Shown here piece after piece: positions 1-6,490 of a DNA stretch of 10,518 nt (the stretch's first letter is position 1; every line of letters starts with the position of its first letter). The DNA is taken from NCBI GenBank assembly GCA_017539765.1, contig JAFYCH010000029.1, positions 1 to 10,518 of the forward strand, in the 5' to 3' direction. Under the pieces are notes generated by a model. The model was given only the letters and a program-made list of their open reading frames with translations, did not search any database and was not told where the DNA came from. Made by a program: the position numbers and the translations under genes. Source of the stretch: Clostridia bacterium (GTDB lineage Bacteria > Bacillota > Clostridia > Christensenellales > UBA1242).

Positions 1-1244
1 ATGATGAAAGAGAACAAACATTAAATCAATTGTTGGTCGAAATGGACGGCTTTGAAACAAACGAAGGCATTATTGTTATGGCAGCAACAAACAGACCAGA
101 CGTTCTTGACCCAGCCCTTCTTAGACCAGGCAGATTTGACAGACAAATTGTTGTCAATATGCCAGATATTAAAGAGCGTGAAGCAATTTTGGAAGTTCAC
201 GCAAAAAATAAAAAGTTTGCAGAAAATGTTACATTTAAAAACATTGCAAGAATAACAAGTGGTTTCAGTGGCGCAGACCTTGAAAATCTTCTTAACGAAG
301 CAGCAATTCTTGCAGCAAGAAATGATAGACCAAGAATAACAATGATTGACATCAACGAAGCGGCAAACAAAGTTATGATGGGTCCACAGAAAAAGAGCAA
401 AGTGCTTACAGAAAAAGATAAAAAGATTACAGCGTATCATGAAAGTGGCCATGCAATACTTCACAAATTGCTTCCTGACACAGATGACGTGCAAGAAGTC
501 AGCATTGTTCCAAGAGGAATGGCTGGTGGCTACACAATGTCAAGACCAGACAGTGATGACAACTATGCAAGTGTAAACAAACTTAACAGTATGATTTGCA
601 CATTGATGGGTGGACGTGTTGCCGAAGAACTTATTTTCAAAGACTTCACAACAGGTGCAAGCAACGATATAGAAAAGGCAACAAAACTTGCCAAAAAGAT
701 GGTGACACAATTTGGTATGAGTGCAAAACTTGGCTTTATCAATTTAGGTTCAACAAGTGAAGTTTTTATTGGCAGAGATTACAGAAATCAAGTTGAATAC
801 AGTGAAAAAACTGCAAGCATAATTGACGAAGAAGTTGAAAAAATACTTTCAGAAAATTACAAAAAAGCAACAAAACTTCTGACAGACAATCTTGACAAAC
901 TTAAAGCAATGGCAGAGCTCCTTCTCGAATGCGAAACTATTTATACAGAAGAAGTTAATATGATTATGGAAGGCAAGCCAACTGAAGAAATTATGGCTGT
1001 GCTTAAACAAAAAGAAGATGCCGAAAGGGAAGAACTCGAAAAAGAAAAAGAATTAAAAAAGACTCAAGAAAAAGAAAAAGTCGAGGAGCTCAAAAGAAGA
1101 ACTTTTGAAGCAATGAGACAAAACGGAATTTTGGTTGATGAAGATTTGATTCAAGAAAAAGAGCCTACTTCAAAAGAAGAAAAGCCAGCAGAAGAAGTCG
1201 TAAAAGAAGAAGACAAAAAAGATGGCTCTGATGATGCAAAATAA
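1..1244 (+). CDS. ftsH: ATP-dependent zinc metalloprotease FtsH (5' end outside window)
   Basis: Membrane-bound AAA+ protease that unfolds and degrades misfolded membrane proteins and some short-lived cytosolic regulators. The reading frame is open from base 3, so the gene begins upstream. What is visible starts in the AAA module just after Walker B with DEREQTLNQLL and VEMDGF. It contains the second region of homology with both arginine fingers (LRPGRF, Arg codons 123-125 and 132-134). The AAA lid follows, then the M41 peptidase: zinc motif HESGH at 438-452 and the third zinc ligand Asp in GASND (666-668). About 413 residues are visible of a usual 600-700. The missing part should hold the two membrane segments and Walker A. 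The last ~75 residues form a Glu/Lys-rich tail ending in TAA, longer and more charged than in many homologues. It is followed after 23 bases by a membrane protein gene, probably co-transcribed. Identity is secure from the motifs. Confidence 0.97.
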   Translation, partial: DEREQTLNQLLVEMDGFETNEGIIVMAATNRPDVLDPALLRPGRFDRQIVVNMPDIKEREAILEVHAKNKKFAENVTFKNIARITSGFSGADLENLLNEAAILAARNDRPRITMIDINEAANKVMMGPQKKSKVLTEKDKKITAYHESGHAILHKLLPDTDDVQEVSIVPRGMAGGYTMSRPDSDDNYASVNKLNSMICTLMGGRVAEELIFKDFTTGASNDIEKATKLAKKMVTQFGMSAKLGFINLGSTSEVFIGRDYRNQVEYSEKTASIIDEEVEKILSENYKKATKLLTDNLDKLKAMAELLLECETIYTEEVNMIMEGKPTEEIMAVLKQKEDAEREELEKEKELKKTQEKEKVEELKRRTFEAMRQNGILVDEDLIQEKEPTSKEEKPAEEVVKEEDKKDGSDDAK

Positions 1245-1267
1245 TACAAAAAAAAGGATAAGAAATT

Positions 1268-1912
1268 ATGGATAGTGAAAATATTCAAAAGGAAGAAATT
1301 TTAGAAAATGTTGAAAAAACACCTAAAAAACCTTCAAAAACTAAGAAAATAGCAAAAAAATTTGTTGGAATTACGCTTTTGTTTTTGCTCGTTGCAGTCA
1401 TAGTTACTGTTGCAGTGTTGGCGTTTGTACCTAAAGATTACAACTTTGGTTTCAATGACCCAGTGACAATAGAGATGCATACAGCGAATTCAAGTTCTCC
1501 AAACAACAAAAGATTGTTGCCAAGAGACTCAGAAGAGTATAATGAAATTATGAAACTTTACAAAGAAAGTTTTGAATCAAAATTTTTGACATCATTACTT
1601 CAAGGCAAATTAAACAGACAAGTTGAAGTAACAGAGGGTTACAAGTCAATTAGTTCACTAACTGGTCCATATCTTGTTTTCTGTTACGAATCATCTCAAA
1701 AACTTGTTTTAAACGGCAAAGAATACAAAGCGGACATTGTTTCTGATAGCAATTTTATTGAAGTTGTTATTGAAGTAAAAAACACAACGAGTTTAACAGA
1801 GATTAATGCATATTTCAAATATCGTGACACTGGCTTAAATAATTATTCTTATGTAAGATTTTCAACTCTTGCAGCTCAATCTAATTTGTATAACTACATT
1901 GAAAATTTATAA
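1268..1912 (+). CDS. Single-pass membrane protein of unknown function, downstream of ftsH
   Basis: I do not recognise a family. The 214-residue product has a Lys/Glu-rich cytosolic N-terminus (residues 1-32), then one strongly hydrophobic segment at about 33-53. A ~160-residue polar domain follows. Lysines before the segment predict the N-terminus inside and the C-terminal domain outside. The outer domain shows no cysteine pair, lipobox or catalytic motif that I can identify. It looks like a mixed alpha/beta sensor or binding domain, but that is only an impression. The ATG lies 23 bases after ftsH TAA, with an AGGAT-like ribosome binding site at about 1256-1260. A strong hairpin terminator follows the stop. 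Position suggests co-transcription with ftsH, so a role in membrane protein quality control is possible but unproven. Confidence 0.85.
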   Translation: MDSENIQKEEILENVEKTPKKPSKTKKIAKKFVGITLLFLLVAVIVTVAVLAFVPKDYNFGFNDPVTIEMHTANSSSPNNKRLLPRDSEEYNEIMKLYKESFESKFLTSLLQGKLNRQVEVTEGYKSISSLTGPYLVFCYESSQKLVLNGKEYKADIVSDSNFIEVVIEVKNTTSLTEINAYFKYRDTGLNNYSYVRFSTLAAQSNLYNYIENL

Positions 1913-1915
1913 AAC

Positions 1916-1947
1916 AAAAGACCAATTCAGTTTGGTCTTTTTTATTT
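1916..1947 (+). terminator. Rho-independent terminator of the ftsH unit
   Basis: A 10-bp perfect stem pairs 1916-1925 (AAAAGACCAA) with 1932-1941 (TTGGTCTTTT) around a 6-nt loop and runs into a T-rich tract. It begins 3 bases after the stop codon at 1910-1912. Confidence 0.9.
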
Positions 1948-1994
1948 TTTAAAAAATAACATAGTTATTTGTTTTAAATTATCATTAAAAATGT

Positions 1995-2023
1995 TTGTTA
2001 CTATGTTTTTATTATGATAAAAT
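1995..2023 (+). promoter_or_regulatory. Promoter of the 2049 gene, extended -10 type
   Basis: TTGTTA (1995-2000), a 17-base spacer and TAAAAT (2018-2023) preceded by TGA, making an extended -10. Transcription should start near 2030, just ahead of the AAAGGAG ribosome binding site at 2032-2038. The 12-mer TATGATAAAATA covering the -10 (2013-2024) recurs exactly at 9305-9316 in the patatin gene promoter. Confidence 0.7.
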
Positions 2024-2048
2024 AGGCGAATAAAGGAGATTGCGAGAC

Positions 2049-2660
2049 ATGAAAACAGTTTATATGATATATGATAGAGATATAGGTTCAACTGGCATTT
2101 TTTTTGATGATGAAAAAACAGCTCAAAAATATTGTCAATTAAGAAATGATAAATATAGCATTAATGGTTCTGCTGCAAATTCTTTTACATATGTAAAGCA
2201 AGACATGTATAAATCAATGCAAGACTACAAGATGGAGAATAAGGAAGAGTATAAACAATATTTGCAGGACGCCATTATGGGACTTAAAGAAAATATTAAA
2301 AGTATAGAATTAAATCAACATGTTTTCTCAATCAAACTTAATGATGATTTTTATTTTAGGTCAGATTTATTAGGACTTAAAACATTATTAAGAATTGTAA
2401 ATGAAGGAAAATTTAAAGAAGATACTTACAGGGCTCAAACATATGGCTATGAAACAATGTTTGGTTGGCATGAAGGCAAAACAAGAAAAGTTAATTGTGA
2501 TGATTTAATTGTGATAGAAAAAGGATATGAGAAAATCAAAAAAGATTTTGATAATATGAAATTGCGACTTAAAGACTACAAAAAAGAATACATTGCATTG
2601 GCTTGTGAAGACAAAAATAAACAAACAGATTTAAGCGATGAAAAAGAACTAACAAAATAA
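2049..2660 (+). CDS. Orphan soluble protein of unknown function (203 aa)
   Basis: I do not recognise the family. The ATG at 2049 is chosen because AAAGGAG at 2032-2038 lies 10 bases upstream; a TTG at 2040 in the same frame would sit only one base from that site. The product is hydrophilic, with no signal peptide or membrane segment. Its N-terminus (MKTVYMIYDRDIGSTGIFF) looks like a short beta-strand pair followed by a helix (DDEKTAQKYCQL). The middle and C-terminal thirds are Lys/Glu-rich and probably helical, and residues ~160-190 could form a short coiled coil. The gene stands alone, with its own promoter and a terminator on each side. Its codons look more AT-biased (TTA, ATA, AAT) than those of ftsH, which could mean low expression or recent acquisition. 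Coding status is well supported; function is unknown. Confidence 0.8.
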   Translation: MKTVYMIYDRDIGSTGIFFDDEKTAQKYCQLRNDKYSINGSAANSFTYVKQDMYKSMQDYKMENKEEYKQYLQDAIMGLKENIKSIELNQHVFSIKLNDDFYFRSDLLGLKTLLRIVNEGKFKEDTYRAQTYGYETMFGWHEGKTRKVNCDDLIVIEKGYEKIKKDFDNMKLRLKDYKKEYIALACEDKNKQTDLSDEKELTK

Positions 2661-2691
2661 ATAAATGGTATTATTTTATAAAAAAAACATA

Positions 2692-2729
2692 AAAAAAGAG
2701 TAAAATCTGCATAATTTTTACTCTTTTTT
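2692..2729. terminator. Bidirectional terminator between convergent genes
   Basis: A 14-bp perfect stem pairs 2692-2705 with 2716-2729 around a 10-nt loop. It has A-runs on the left and T-runs on the right, so it can terminate the 2049 gene on the plus strand and the 2731-3525 gene on the minus strand. Confidence 0.88.
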
Positions 2730-2730
2730 G

Positions 2731-3525
2731 TTATTTGCTGCTTTTTATTTCAAAAATGTTGCTTATTCTGTGTTGATATGTGACATCAATAAATATATGT
2801 TCACCTTCAACAATTCCCTTTTGTGCAAGCAATGATTTGATTGTGTTGTATGCAAGCAGAGGAGAGTTGTTTTCTTCACTTAAATGACCAAGCAGTATTT
2901 GACTTGTACCGCCAACAAGTTGACTTATCACTTCTGCACTCTGTCTGTTGGAAAGATGCCCTTTGTTTGATATAATTCTCTTTTTCAAAATAAGTGGATA
3001 GTGTGCATTGTTCATCAAAAGATTCTCGTCATGGTTTGCTTCAAGCAAGACAAGGTTGCTTCCTTTCAGCTTTTCAATAACATCTTTTGGGCAGCACCCA
3101 AGGTCTGTTGCAATGGAAAATTTTGCACCAGCGTTATATACAGAGTAGCCAACACATAAATTTGCGTCGTGACTTAAGCCAAAAGCACTTATGGTTAAAT
3201 CACCTATGTAAAAATCATTGTCAAAGGCGTGTTTTGATTGTGGCAAAATATCTTTTGCCTTTGTTTCCAAAACAGGCCATTCGCTTATGTGTGCATATAC
3301 TGGTATGTGATATTTTTTACTTAACTTTCCTAAACTTTTAATGTGGTCAATATGTTCGTGAGTGACTAAAATTCCAGAAATATTTATTGGGTCAATGCCA
3401 AGAGAATTTAGTTTTGCTTCTATTTCCAAAATTGGAAGTCCTGCATCAATAAGTATTGTTGTATTGTCTGACGCAACCACCGTGCAATTGCCTTTACTGC
3501 CACTTCCTAAATTAACTATTTTCAT
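2731..3525 (-). CDS. yycJ: YycJ/WalJ-type MBL-fold metallohydrolase
   Basis: Metallo-beta-lactamase-fold hydrolase of the YycJ (WalJ, VicX) group, usually a cytosolic nuclease or phosphodiesterase-like enzyme. The 264-residue length is normal for the group. Visible motifs are SGSKGNC at the N-terminus, IDAG, the metal motif HEHIDH (residues 56-61), SHD (119-120), ATDLG with Asp141, LLEANHDENLL (around His165), GHLSN (His190) and GHLSEENN (His214). The last motifs are typical of this subgroup rather than of RNase Z or glyoxalase II. In Bacillus the gene lies in the walRK operon next to an HtrA-type protease gene. Here it is divergent from an HtrA-like gene with no walRK in view. No ribosome binding site precedes the ATG. 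An extended -10 box places transcription at or next to the start codon. The exact substrate is not settled for the family. Confidence 0.93.
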   Translation of the reverse strand: MKIVNLGSGSKGNCTVVASDNTTILIDAGLPILEIEAKLNSLGIDPINISGILVTHEHIDHIKSLGKLSKKYHIPVYAHISEWPVLETKAKDILPQSKHAFDNDFYIGDLTISAFGLSHDANLCVGYSVYNAGAKFSIATDLGCCPKDVIEKLKGSNLVLLEANHDENLLMNNAHYPLILKKRIISNKGHLSNRQSAEVISQLVGGTSQILLGHLSEENNSPLLAYNTIKSLLAQKGIVEGEHIFIDVTYQHRISNIFEIKSSK

Positions 3526-3532
3526 ACGACTA

Positions 3533-3541
3533 ATTATATCA
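3533..3541 (-). promoter_or_regulatory. Extended -10 box of the yycJ-like gene, leaderless arrangement
   Basis: On the minus strand the sequence reads TGATATAAT, a perfect TATAAT with the TGn extension. Its last base (3533) is only 7 bases before the ATG at 3525, so transcription would begin at 3526-3527. At the usual -35 distance only a poor TTTCAT is seen. No purine-rich ribosome binding site is present. Confidence 0.6.
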
Positions 3542-3652
3542 TAAATATAAAAAAAATGAAAGATTTTTGCGAAATTTCCATATTTTGTCTTATTTTTTTA
3601 CGATTTTTATATTCTTTTTATTATTTTTACACAAAATAAATTAGGGCATAAT

Positions 3653-4717
3653 ATGAAAAAAGTTTTAAACATTTTTATTGTTATCTTAAGTATTTTTCTG
3701 TTTGTTGGCTGTTCTGCAATTGATAAAATTTCTTTTTTTAATTCAAATGATTCAGAGCAAAATTTTGACAGCAAACTTATAGATACAAGCAATATTTCAA
3801 GCATACAAAATTTGGTTGCCACTTGTAAACCCGCTGTTGTGGGCATTGCTGCACTAAGCGGCAGATATCAAAGCATAGGCACAGGCGTATGCATAAAAAA
3901 AGGAGCTTATATTCTTACAAATAACCATGTAATAGAAAATGGCAATGTAATCAATTTGTATTTAAGTGATGGTTCAACTTGCAATGCAAAAATTATCTGG
4001 ACAGATGCATCAAGCGACCTGGCAATGCTTAAAGCCAGCAAAGATATTCCATATTTGCCACTTGCCAAAAGTGGGGGATATAACAGTGGAGATGAAGTTG
4101 TTGCAATTGGCACGCCACTTGATCTTGCATTTAAACATAGTGCTACGATGGGGATAATAAGTGCGACCAACAGAACAATTTCTGTTGATAATAGTTTTGG
4201 CGAAAGTACTTTGTATAATCTAATTCAGCATGATGCCAGCATAAACCCAGGCAACAGTGGAGGACCGCTTCTAAATATGCGTGGTGAAGTTATAGGAATA
4301 AATACAGTTAAAGTTACCGATGCCGAAGGTATGGGCTTTGCAATTCCGGTTGATATATTTCAACCTGTCATAGAAAAAATATCTGCAAATGGTAGTTATG
4401 CAACAACATATTTAGGCGTTTTTGGCTATGACAATGAACTGAAAAATGTTGGAAAAATTGCAAAAGGCTATTATGTTCAAAGTGTAGCCAAAGATAGTCC
4501 TGCACAAAATGCTGATATAAAAAATGGCGATATAATAGTAAGTTTAAACGGGGAAATTATAAATTCTACAAAAGATTTGAAAATTGCTTTATATCGGCAC
4601 GAAGTTGGTGATACCGTAACTTTAGGATTAAAAAATGGAGAAGAAGTGAGATATGTTTCTGTTAAATTAAAAAACCACCCATATGCTTATACGGCTGGTA
4701 GGGTTATAAAACAATAA
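3653..4717 (+). CDS. HtrA/DegP-like S1C serine protease, lipoprotein form with PDZ domain
   Basis: Extracytoplasmic serine protease and chaperone for misfolded envelope proteins. The 354-residue product starts with MKK, a hydrophobic stretch and a lipobox ending FVGC, so Cys20 is probably lipid-modified and the mature protein anchored on the outer face of the membrane. The trypsin-like domain carries the full triad: His92 in TNNHV, Asp122 in SSDLAML and Ser202 in GNSGGPL. One PDZ domain follows at about 250-345 (YLGVFGYD, DSPAQNADIKNGDII, LNGEIINSTKDL). Most Firmicute HtrA proteins instead use an N-terminal transmembrane helix, so the lipobox is notable. The start codon follows a weak TTAGGG site; a CATAAT box directly abutting the ATG may be chance. 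A bidirectional terminator closes the gene. The protease assignment is secure; a specific paralogue name is not. Confidence 0.95.
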   Translation: MKKVLNIFIVILSIFLFVGCSAIDKISFFNSNDSEQNFDSKLIDTSNISSIQNLVATCKPAVVGIAALSGRYQSIGTGVCIKKGAYILTNNHVIENGNVINLYLSDGSTCNAKIIWTDASSDLAMLKASKDIPYLPLAKSGGYNSGDEVVAIGTPLDLAFKHSATMGIISATNRTISVDNSFGESTLYNLIQHDASINPGNSGGPLLNMRGEVIGINTVKVTDAEGMGFAIPVDIFQPVIEKISANGSYATTYLGVFGYDNELKNVGKIAKGYYVQSVAKDSPAQNADIKNGDIIVSLNGEIINSTKDLKIALYRHEVGDTVTLGLKNGEEVRYVSVKLKNHPYAYTAGRVIKQ

Positions 4718-4749
4718 AAAAAAACCAAGAGGTTAATCTTGGTTTTTTT
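4718..4749. terminator. Bidirectional terminator between htrA-like and HU genes
   Basis: A 13-bp perfect stem pairs 4718-4730 with 4737-4749 (core CCAAGA / TCTTGG) around loop GGTTAA, with an A-run on one side and a T-run on the other. It begins immediately after the htrA-like TAA and ends 2 bases before the HU stop, serving both convergent genes. Confidence 0.92.
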
Positions 4750-4751
4750 AA

Positions 4752-5021
4752 TTAAAACATTTCTTTAAATGCTTTTCCAAACTTGAAAGCTGGAACTTTG
4801 CAAGCTGCAAGAGTTTGTTTTTTCTTTGTAAGTGGATTGAAAACTTCTCTTGCTGGTTTTTCTTTAAGTTCATAACTTCCAAAACCTACAAGTTGAACTT
4901 TTTCACCATTTTTCAAAGCAGCAACAACTGTTTCAAGCATAGCATCATATGCAGCTTCTGCTTGTTTCTTTGACAATTCTGCTTTTTCTGCAACTGCAGC
5001 AACAAATTCTGTTTTATTCAT
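4752..5021 (-). CDS. hup: HU-family DNA-binding protein
   Basis: Small dimeric histone-like protein that bends DNA and compacts the nucleoid. The 89-residue product shows the whole HU fold: helical dimer domain (MNKTEFVAAVAEKAELSKK onward), the signature GFGSYELKEK, the DNA-binding beta arm with the conserved NP (FNPLT), and the C-terminal KVPAFKFGKAFKE. The arm reads AREVFNPLTKKKQ, where many HU proteins have a GRNPxTG version, a modest divergence. The start is ATG 5019-5021 because GGAGG (5027-5031 on the minus strand) lies 5 bases upstream. An in-frame TTG at 5033 overlaps that site and is unlikely. A promoter sits just upstream, giving a leader of about 19 bases. It is expressed as a single gene. 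Confidence 0.97.
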   Translation of the reverse strand: MNKTEFVAAVAEKAELSKKQAEAAYDAMLETVVAALKNGEKVQLVGFGSYELKEKPAREVFNPLTKKKQTLAACKVPAFKFGKAFKEMF

Positions 5022-5046
5022 AAAATCCTCCAATATTTGATACTTT

Positions 5047-5074
5047 ATTTTAACATATTTTTCCGAAAAGTCAA
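5047..5074 (-). promoter_or_regulatory. Promoter of the HU gene
   Basis: Minus-strand TTGACT (5069-5074), a 16-base spacer and TAAAAT (5047-5052) preceded by TGT (extended -10). Predicted start near 5040, giving a short leader that contains the GGAGG site. A strong promoter fits an abundant protein. Confidence 0.75.
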
Positions 5075-5225
5075 AACATTTTTCGACATTTTTTCGAATT
5101 TTTGTTAATAAATTATTTTGAACAATTTTTTTACTTTTGCTTTACAAAATATGTTATATTATCATAATCATTTTTTCCAATAAAACATTTTTTAAACAAA
5201 GTAAAAAACACAATCAAAAAAATGT

Positions 5226-5993
5226 TTAGTTTGAATTTAAATTTTGTTTCATAAAGTTTTGGTAATCATCATAATACTTTTTAATTTTTCCATCATGAGC
5301 AAAACTATAGAATTTTTCTTCATAATTTACAATAATATGGTCATAAAGTTCAATACCTGTTGTTGCAAATCTAAAAAACAAATGTCTTGTGGTGTCCATA
5401 TCTTCAATGCTTGGTTCCGCTTCTGATGTTGGGTGGTTATGCAACAAAACAACCTTTTTTGCTTTAAGTTTAATTGCATATTGAATGCATTCATCTAAAT
5501 CAATTGCCACATTTGTCGCTTGACCAGAAGATAACATCTTTTGACCAATAACTTTGTTCCCATTGTCCAAACAGATTATATAGAATTCTTCTTTTGGCAA
5601 GTGGAATATTGCTTGACCTAAATGGTTAAAAATGTCTTGTGCACAATTAAGAATTGCTTTTGGTTTTGTTTTGCTTATTTTATAATTTCTAAAAATAAAA
5701 GGCACAGAATGCAAAAAATATGCAATTGTTGGCGTAATTCCTTCAACTTTTTGCAAATCATCAATATTACTGTCACAAATATTGGCAAGACTTCCAAAGG
5801 TGTTTACAAGTTTGTGTGCAAGTTCGTTTGTGTCTTTTCTTTTTACAGTAAGTGTAAGAAGATATTCCAAAATTTGGTAATCATCTGCACCAACAAAGTT
5901 CGTTTGAAGTAATCTTTCTCTTAATCTTTGTCTGTGACCTTCATGTAAATTTTTTACAGAATCATTTTTCTCATGGGTATTTCTAAAATTCAT
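5226..5993 (-). CDS. radC: RadC family JAB/JAMM domain protein
   Basis: RadC proteins combine an N-terminal helix-hairpin-helix-like domain with a C-terminal JAMM metalloprotease-like fold. Despite the name, a direct role in DNA repair is not established. Here residues ~17-105 carry the Firmicute-type N-domain (HEGHRQRLRERLL, RKDTNELAH, FGSLANI, KVEGITP). Residues ~115-245 hold the JAMM domain: HNHP at 185-188 followed by Ser195 and Asp198 in exact H-x-H-x7-S-x2-D spacing, with Glu135 or Glu136 as the candidate catalytic acid. At 255 residues it is slightly longer than usual because of a polar tail. It is transcribed alone, with an intergenic stretch on each side. There is no ribosome binding site, and a TATAAT box lies 6 bases before the ATG, suggesting a leaderless transcript. 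Confidence 0.94.
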   Translation of the reverse strand: MNFRNTHEKNDSVKNLHEGHRQRLRERLLQTNFVGADDYQILEYLLTLTVKRKDTNELAHKLVNTFGSLANICDSNIDDLQKVEGITPTIAYFLHSVPFIFRNYKISKTKPKAILNCAQDIFNHLGQAIFHLPKEEFYIICLDNGNKVIGQKMLSSGQATNVAIDLDECIQYAIKLKAKKVVLLHNHPTSEAEPSIEDMDTTRHLFFRFATTGIELYDHIIVNYEEKFYSFAHDGKIKKYYDDYQNFMKQNLNSN

Positions 5994-5999
5994 AATAAA

Positions 6000-6028
6000 A
6001 TTATAGTAAAATATTAAACAAAAAGCAA
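6000..6028 (-). promoter_or_regulatory. Promoter of radC, leaderless arrangement
   Basis: Minus-strand TTGCTT (6023-6028), a 17-base spacer and perfect TATAAT (6000-6005). The expected start at 5993-5994 coincides with the A of the ATG at 5993. The intervening TTTATT is not a ribosome binding site. Confidence 0.65.
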
Positions 6029-6057
6029 TAAAATTTGTTTTATATTTGTTTTTTGAT

Positions 6058-6082
6058 TTATTTTGTTACAATGACAAAATAA
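6058..6082. repeat. Inverted repeat in the radC / 54-aa gene intergenic region
   Basis: Perfect 9-base arms TTATTTTGT (6058-6066) and ACAAAATAA (6074-6082) flank a 7-base centre. A TATAAT-like box (6083-6088) follows directly. It lies between two divergent promoters. No T-tract follows, so it looks more like a protein-binding site than a terminator; no regulator can be named. Confidence 0.5.
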
Positions 6083-6128
6083 TATAATGCTGTAATATGA
6101 CGTAATTATAAAAAAAATATAAAATATC

Positions 6129-6157
6129 TTGACAACGCTCCCACTTGAATATATAAT
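6129..6157 (+). promoter_or_regulatory. Perfect consensus promoter of the 54-aa gene
   Basis: TTGACA (6129-6134), exactly 17 bases, TATAAT (6152-6157). Both hexamers match the sigma-A consensus completely. The expected start near 6164 gives a short leader containing GAGGT (6166-6170). Confidence 0.88.
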
Positions 6158-6180
6158 CAAAATGTGAGGTAAAAGTAATT

Positions 6181-6345
6181 ATGAAAATAAGAATTATAAC
6201 AAGTGCAAAAATGGCTTATGATATCAATGTTGCAAGTAACGATTTTGAAGAAGTTATTAAAAAAATTTTGGAACAACAATATATCAAACTCAGTGAAAAT
6301 GTTGTTTTGCTTACTTCATCAATAACTGAAATTCAAAAAAGATAA
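6181..6345 (+). CDS. Small protein of unknown function (54 aa)
   Basis: A 54-codon frame from ATG 6181 to TAA 6343-6345. GAGGT at 6166-6170 lies 10 bases upstream, behind a perfect consensus promoter, so expression is likely. The product starts MKIRIITSAKMAYDINVA and is followed by an amphipathic stretch (DFEEVIKKILEQQ) and a C-terminal strand region (VVLLTSSITEIQKR). This suggests a compact beta-alpha-beta domain with no membrane segment or signal peptide. The overall pattern resembles short uncharacterised Firmicute proteins, but I cannot assign a family. A hairpin at 6432-6463 may end its transcript, with a structured non-coding stretch and tRNA-Thr beyond. No antitoxin-like or toxin-like partner is visible. 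Confidence 0.72.
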   Translation: MKIRIITSAKMAYDINVASNDFEEVIKKILEQQYIKLSENVVLLTSSITEIQKR

Positions 6346-6431
6346 TATGAATACTATCATGTATTAATAGATAATTTTACAGAATACTTTTCGCATTTAC
6401 AGATATTTTGCATAAGCAATTAAGTGACGGC

Positions 6432-6463
6432 AAACTGCTTGGCTAAAAACCAAGTAGTTTTCT
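6432..6463 (+). terminator. Probable terminator after the 54-aa gene
   Basis: An 11-bp stem (one G-U pair) joins 6432-6442 with 6449-6459 around loop CTAAAA and is followed by a short TTTT run. The U-tract is brief, so this could be a partial terminator, or the first hairpin of the RNA that follows. Confidence 0.55.
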
Positions 6464-6467
6464 ATCA

Positions 6468-6490
6468 ATATGCTAATGTAGTACAGTTGG
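6468..6490 (+). repeat. Direct repeat, copy 1 (tRNA-Thr 5' end)
   Basis: Matches 6656-6678 at 22 of 23 positions; the one difference is T6482 in place of C6670. It covers the first 19 bases of tRNA-Thr plus 4 upstream bases. The relation continues downstream in pieces: CTGCC/GGCAG anticodon stem and TCACG are also shared. Confidence 0.9.

Noticed and set aside
21..494. A 157-codon open frame on the minus strand opposite ftsH
   Set aside because: It lies wholly opposite conserved FtsH motifs, its product is Cys/Phe-rich nonsense, and no ribosome binding site precedes it.
3647..3654. Leaderless promoter for the HtrA-like gene (CATAAT abutting the ATG)
   Set aside because: Transcription would start inside the signal peptide, and no -35 lies at proper distance; TTTACA at 3626 gives only a 15-base spacer.
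5183..5227. 11-bp inverted repeat (5183-5193 with 5217-5227) as the radC terminator
   Set aside because: The stem is nearly all A-T with a 23-base loop and no clear T-run after it on the minus strand; not convincing.
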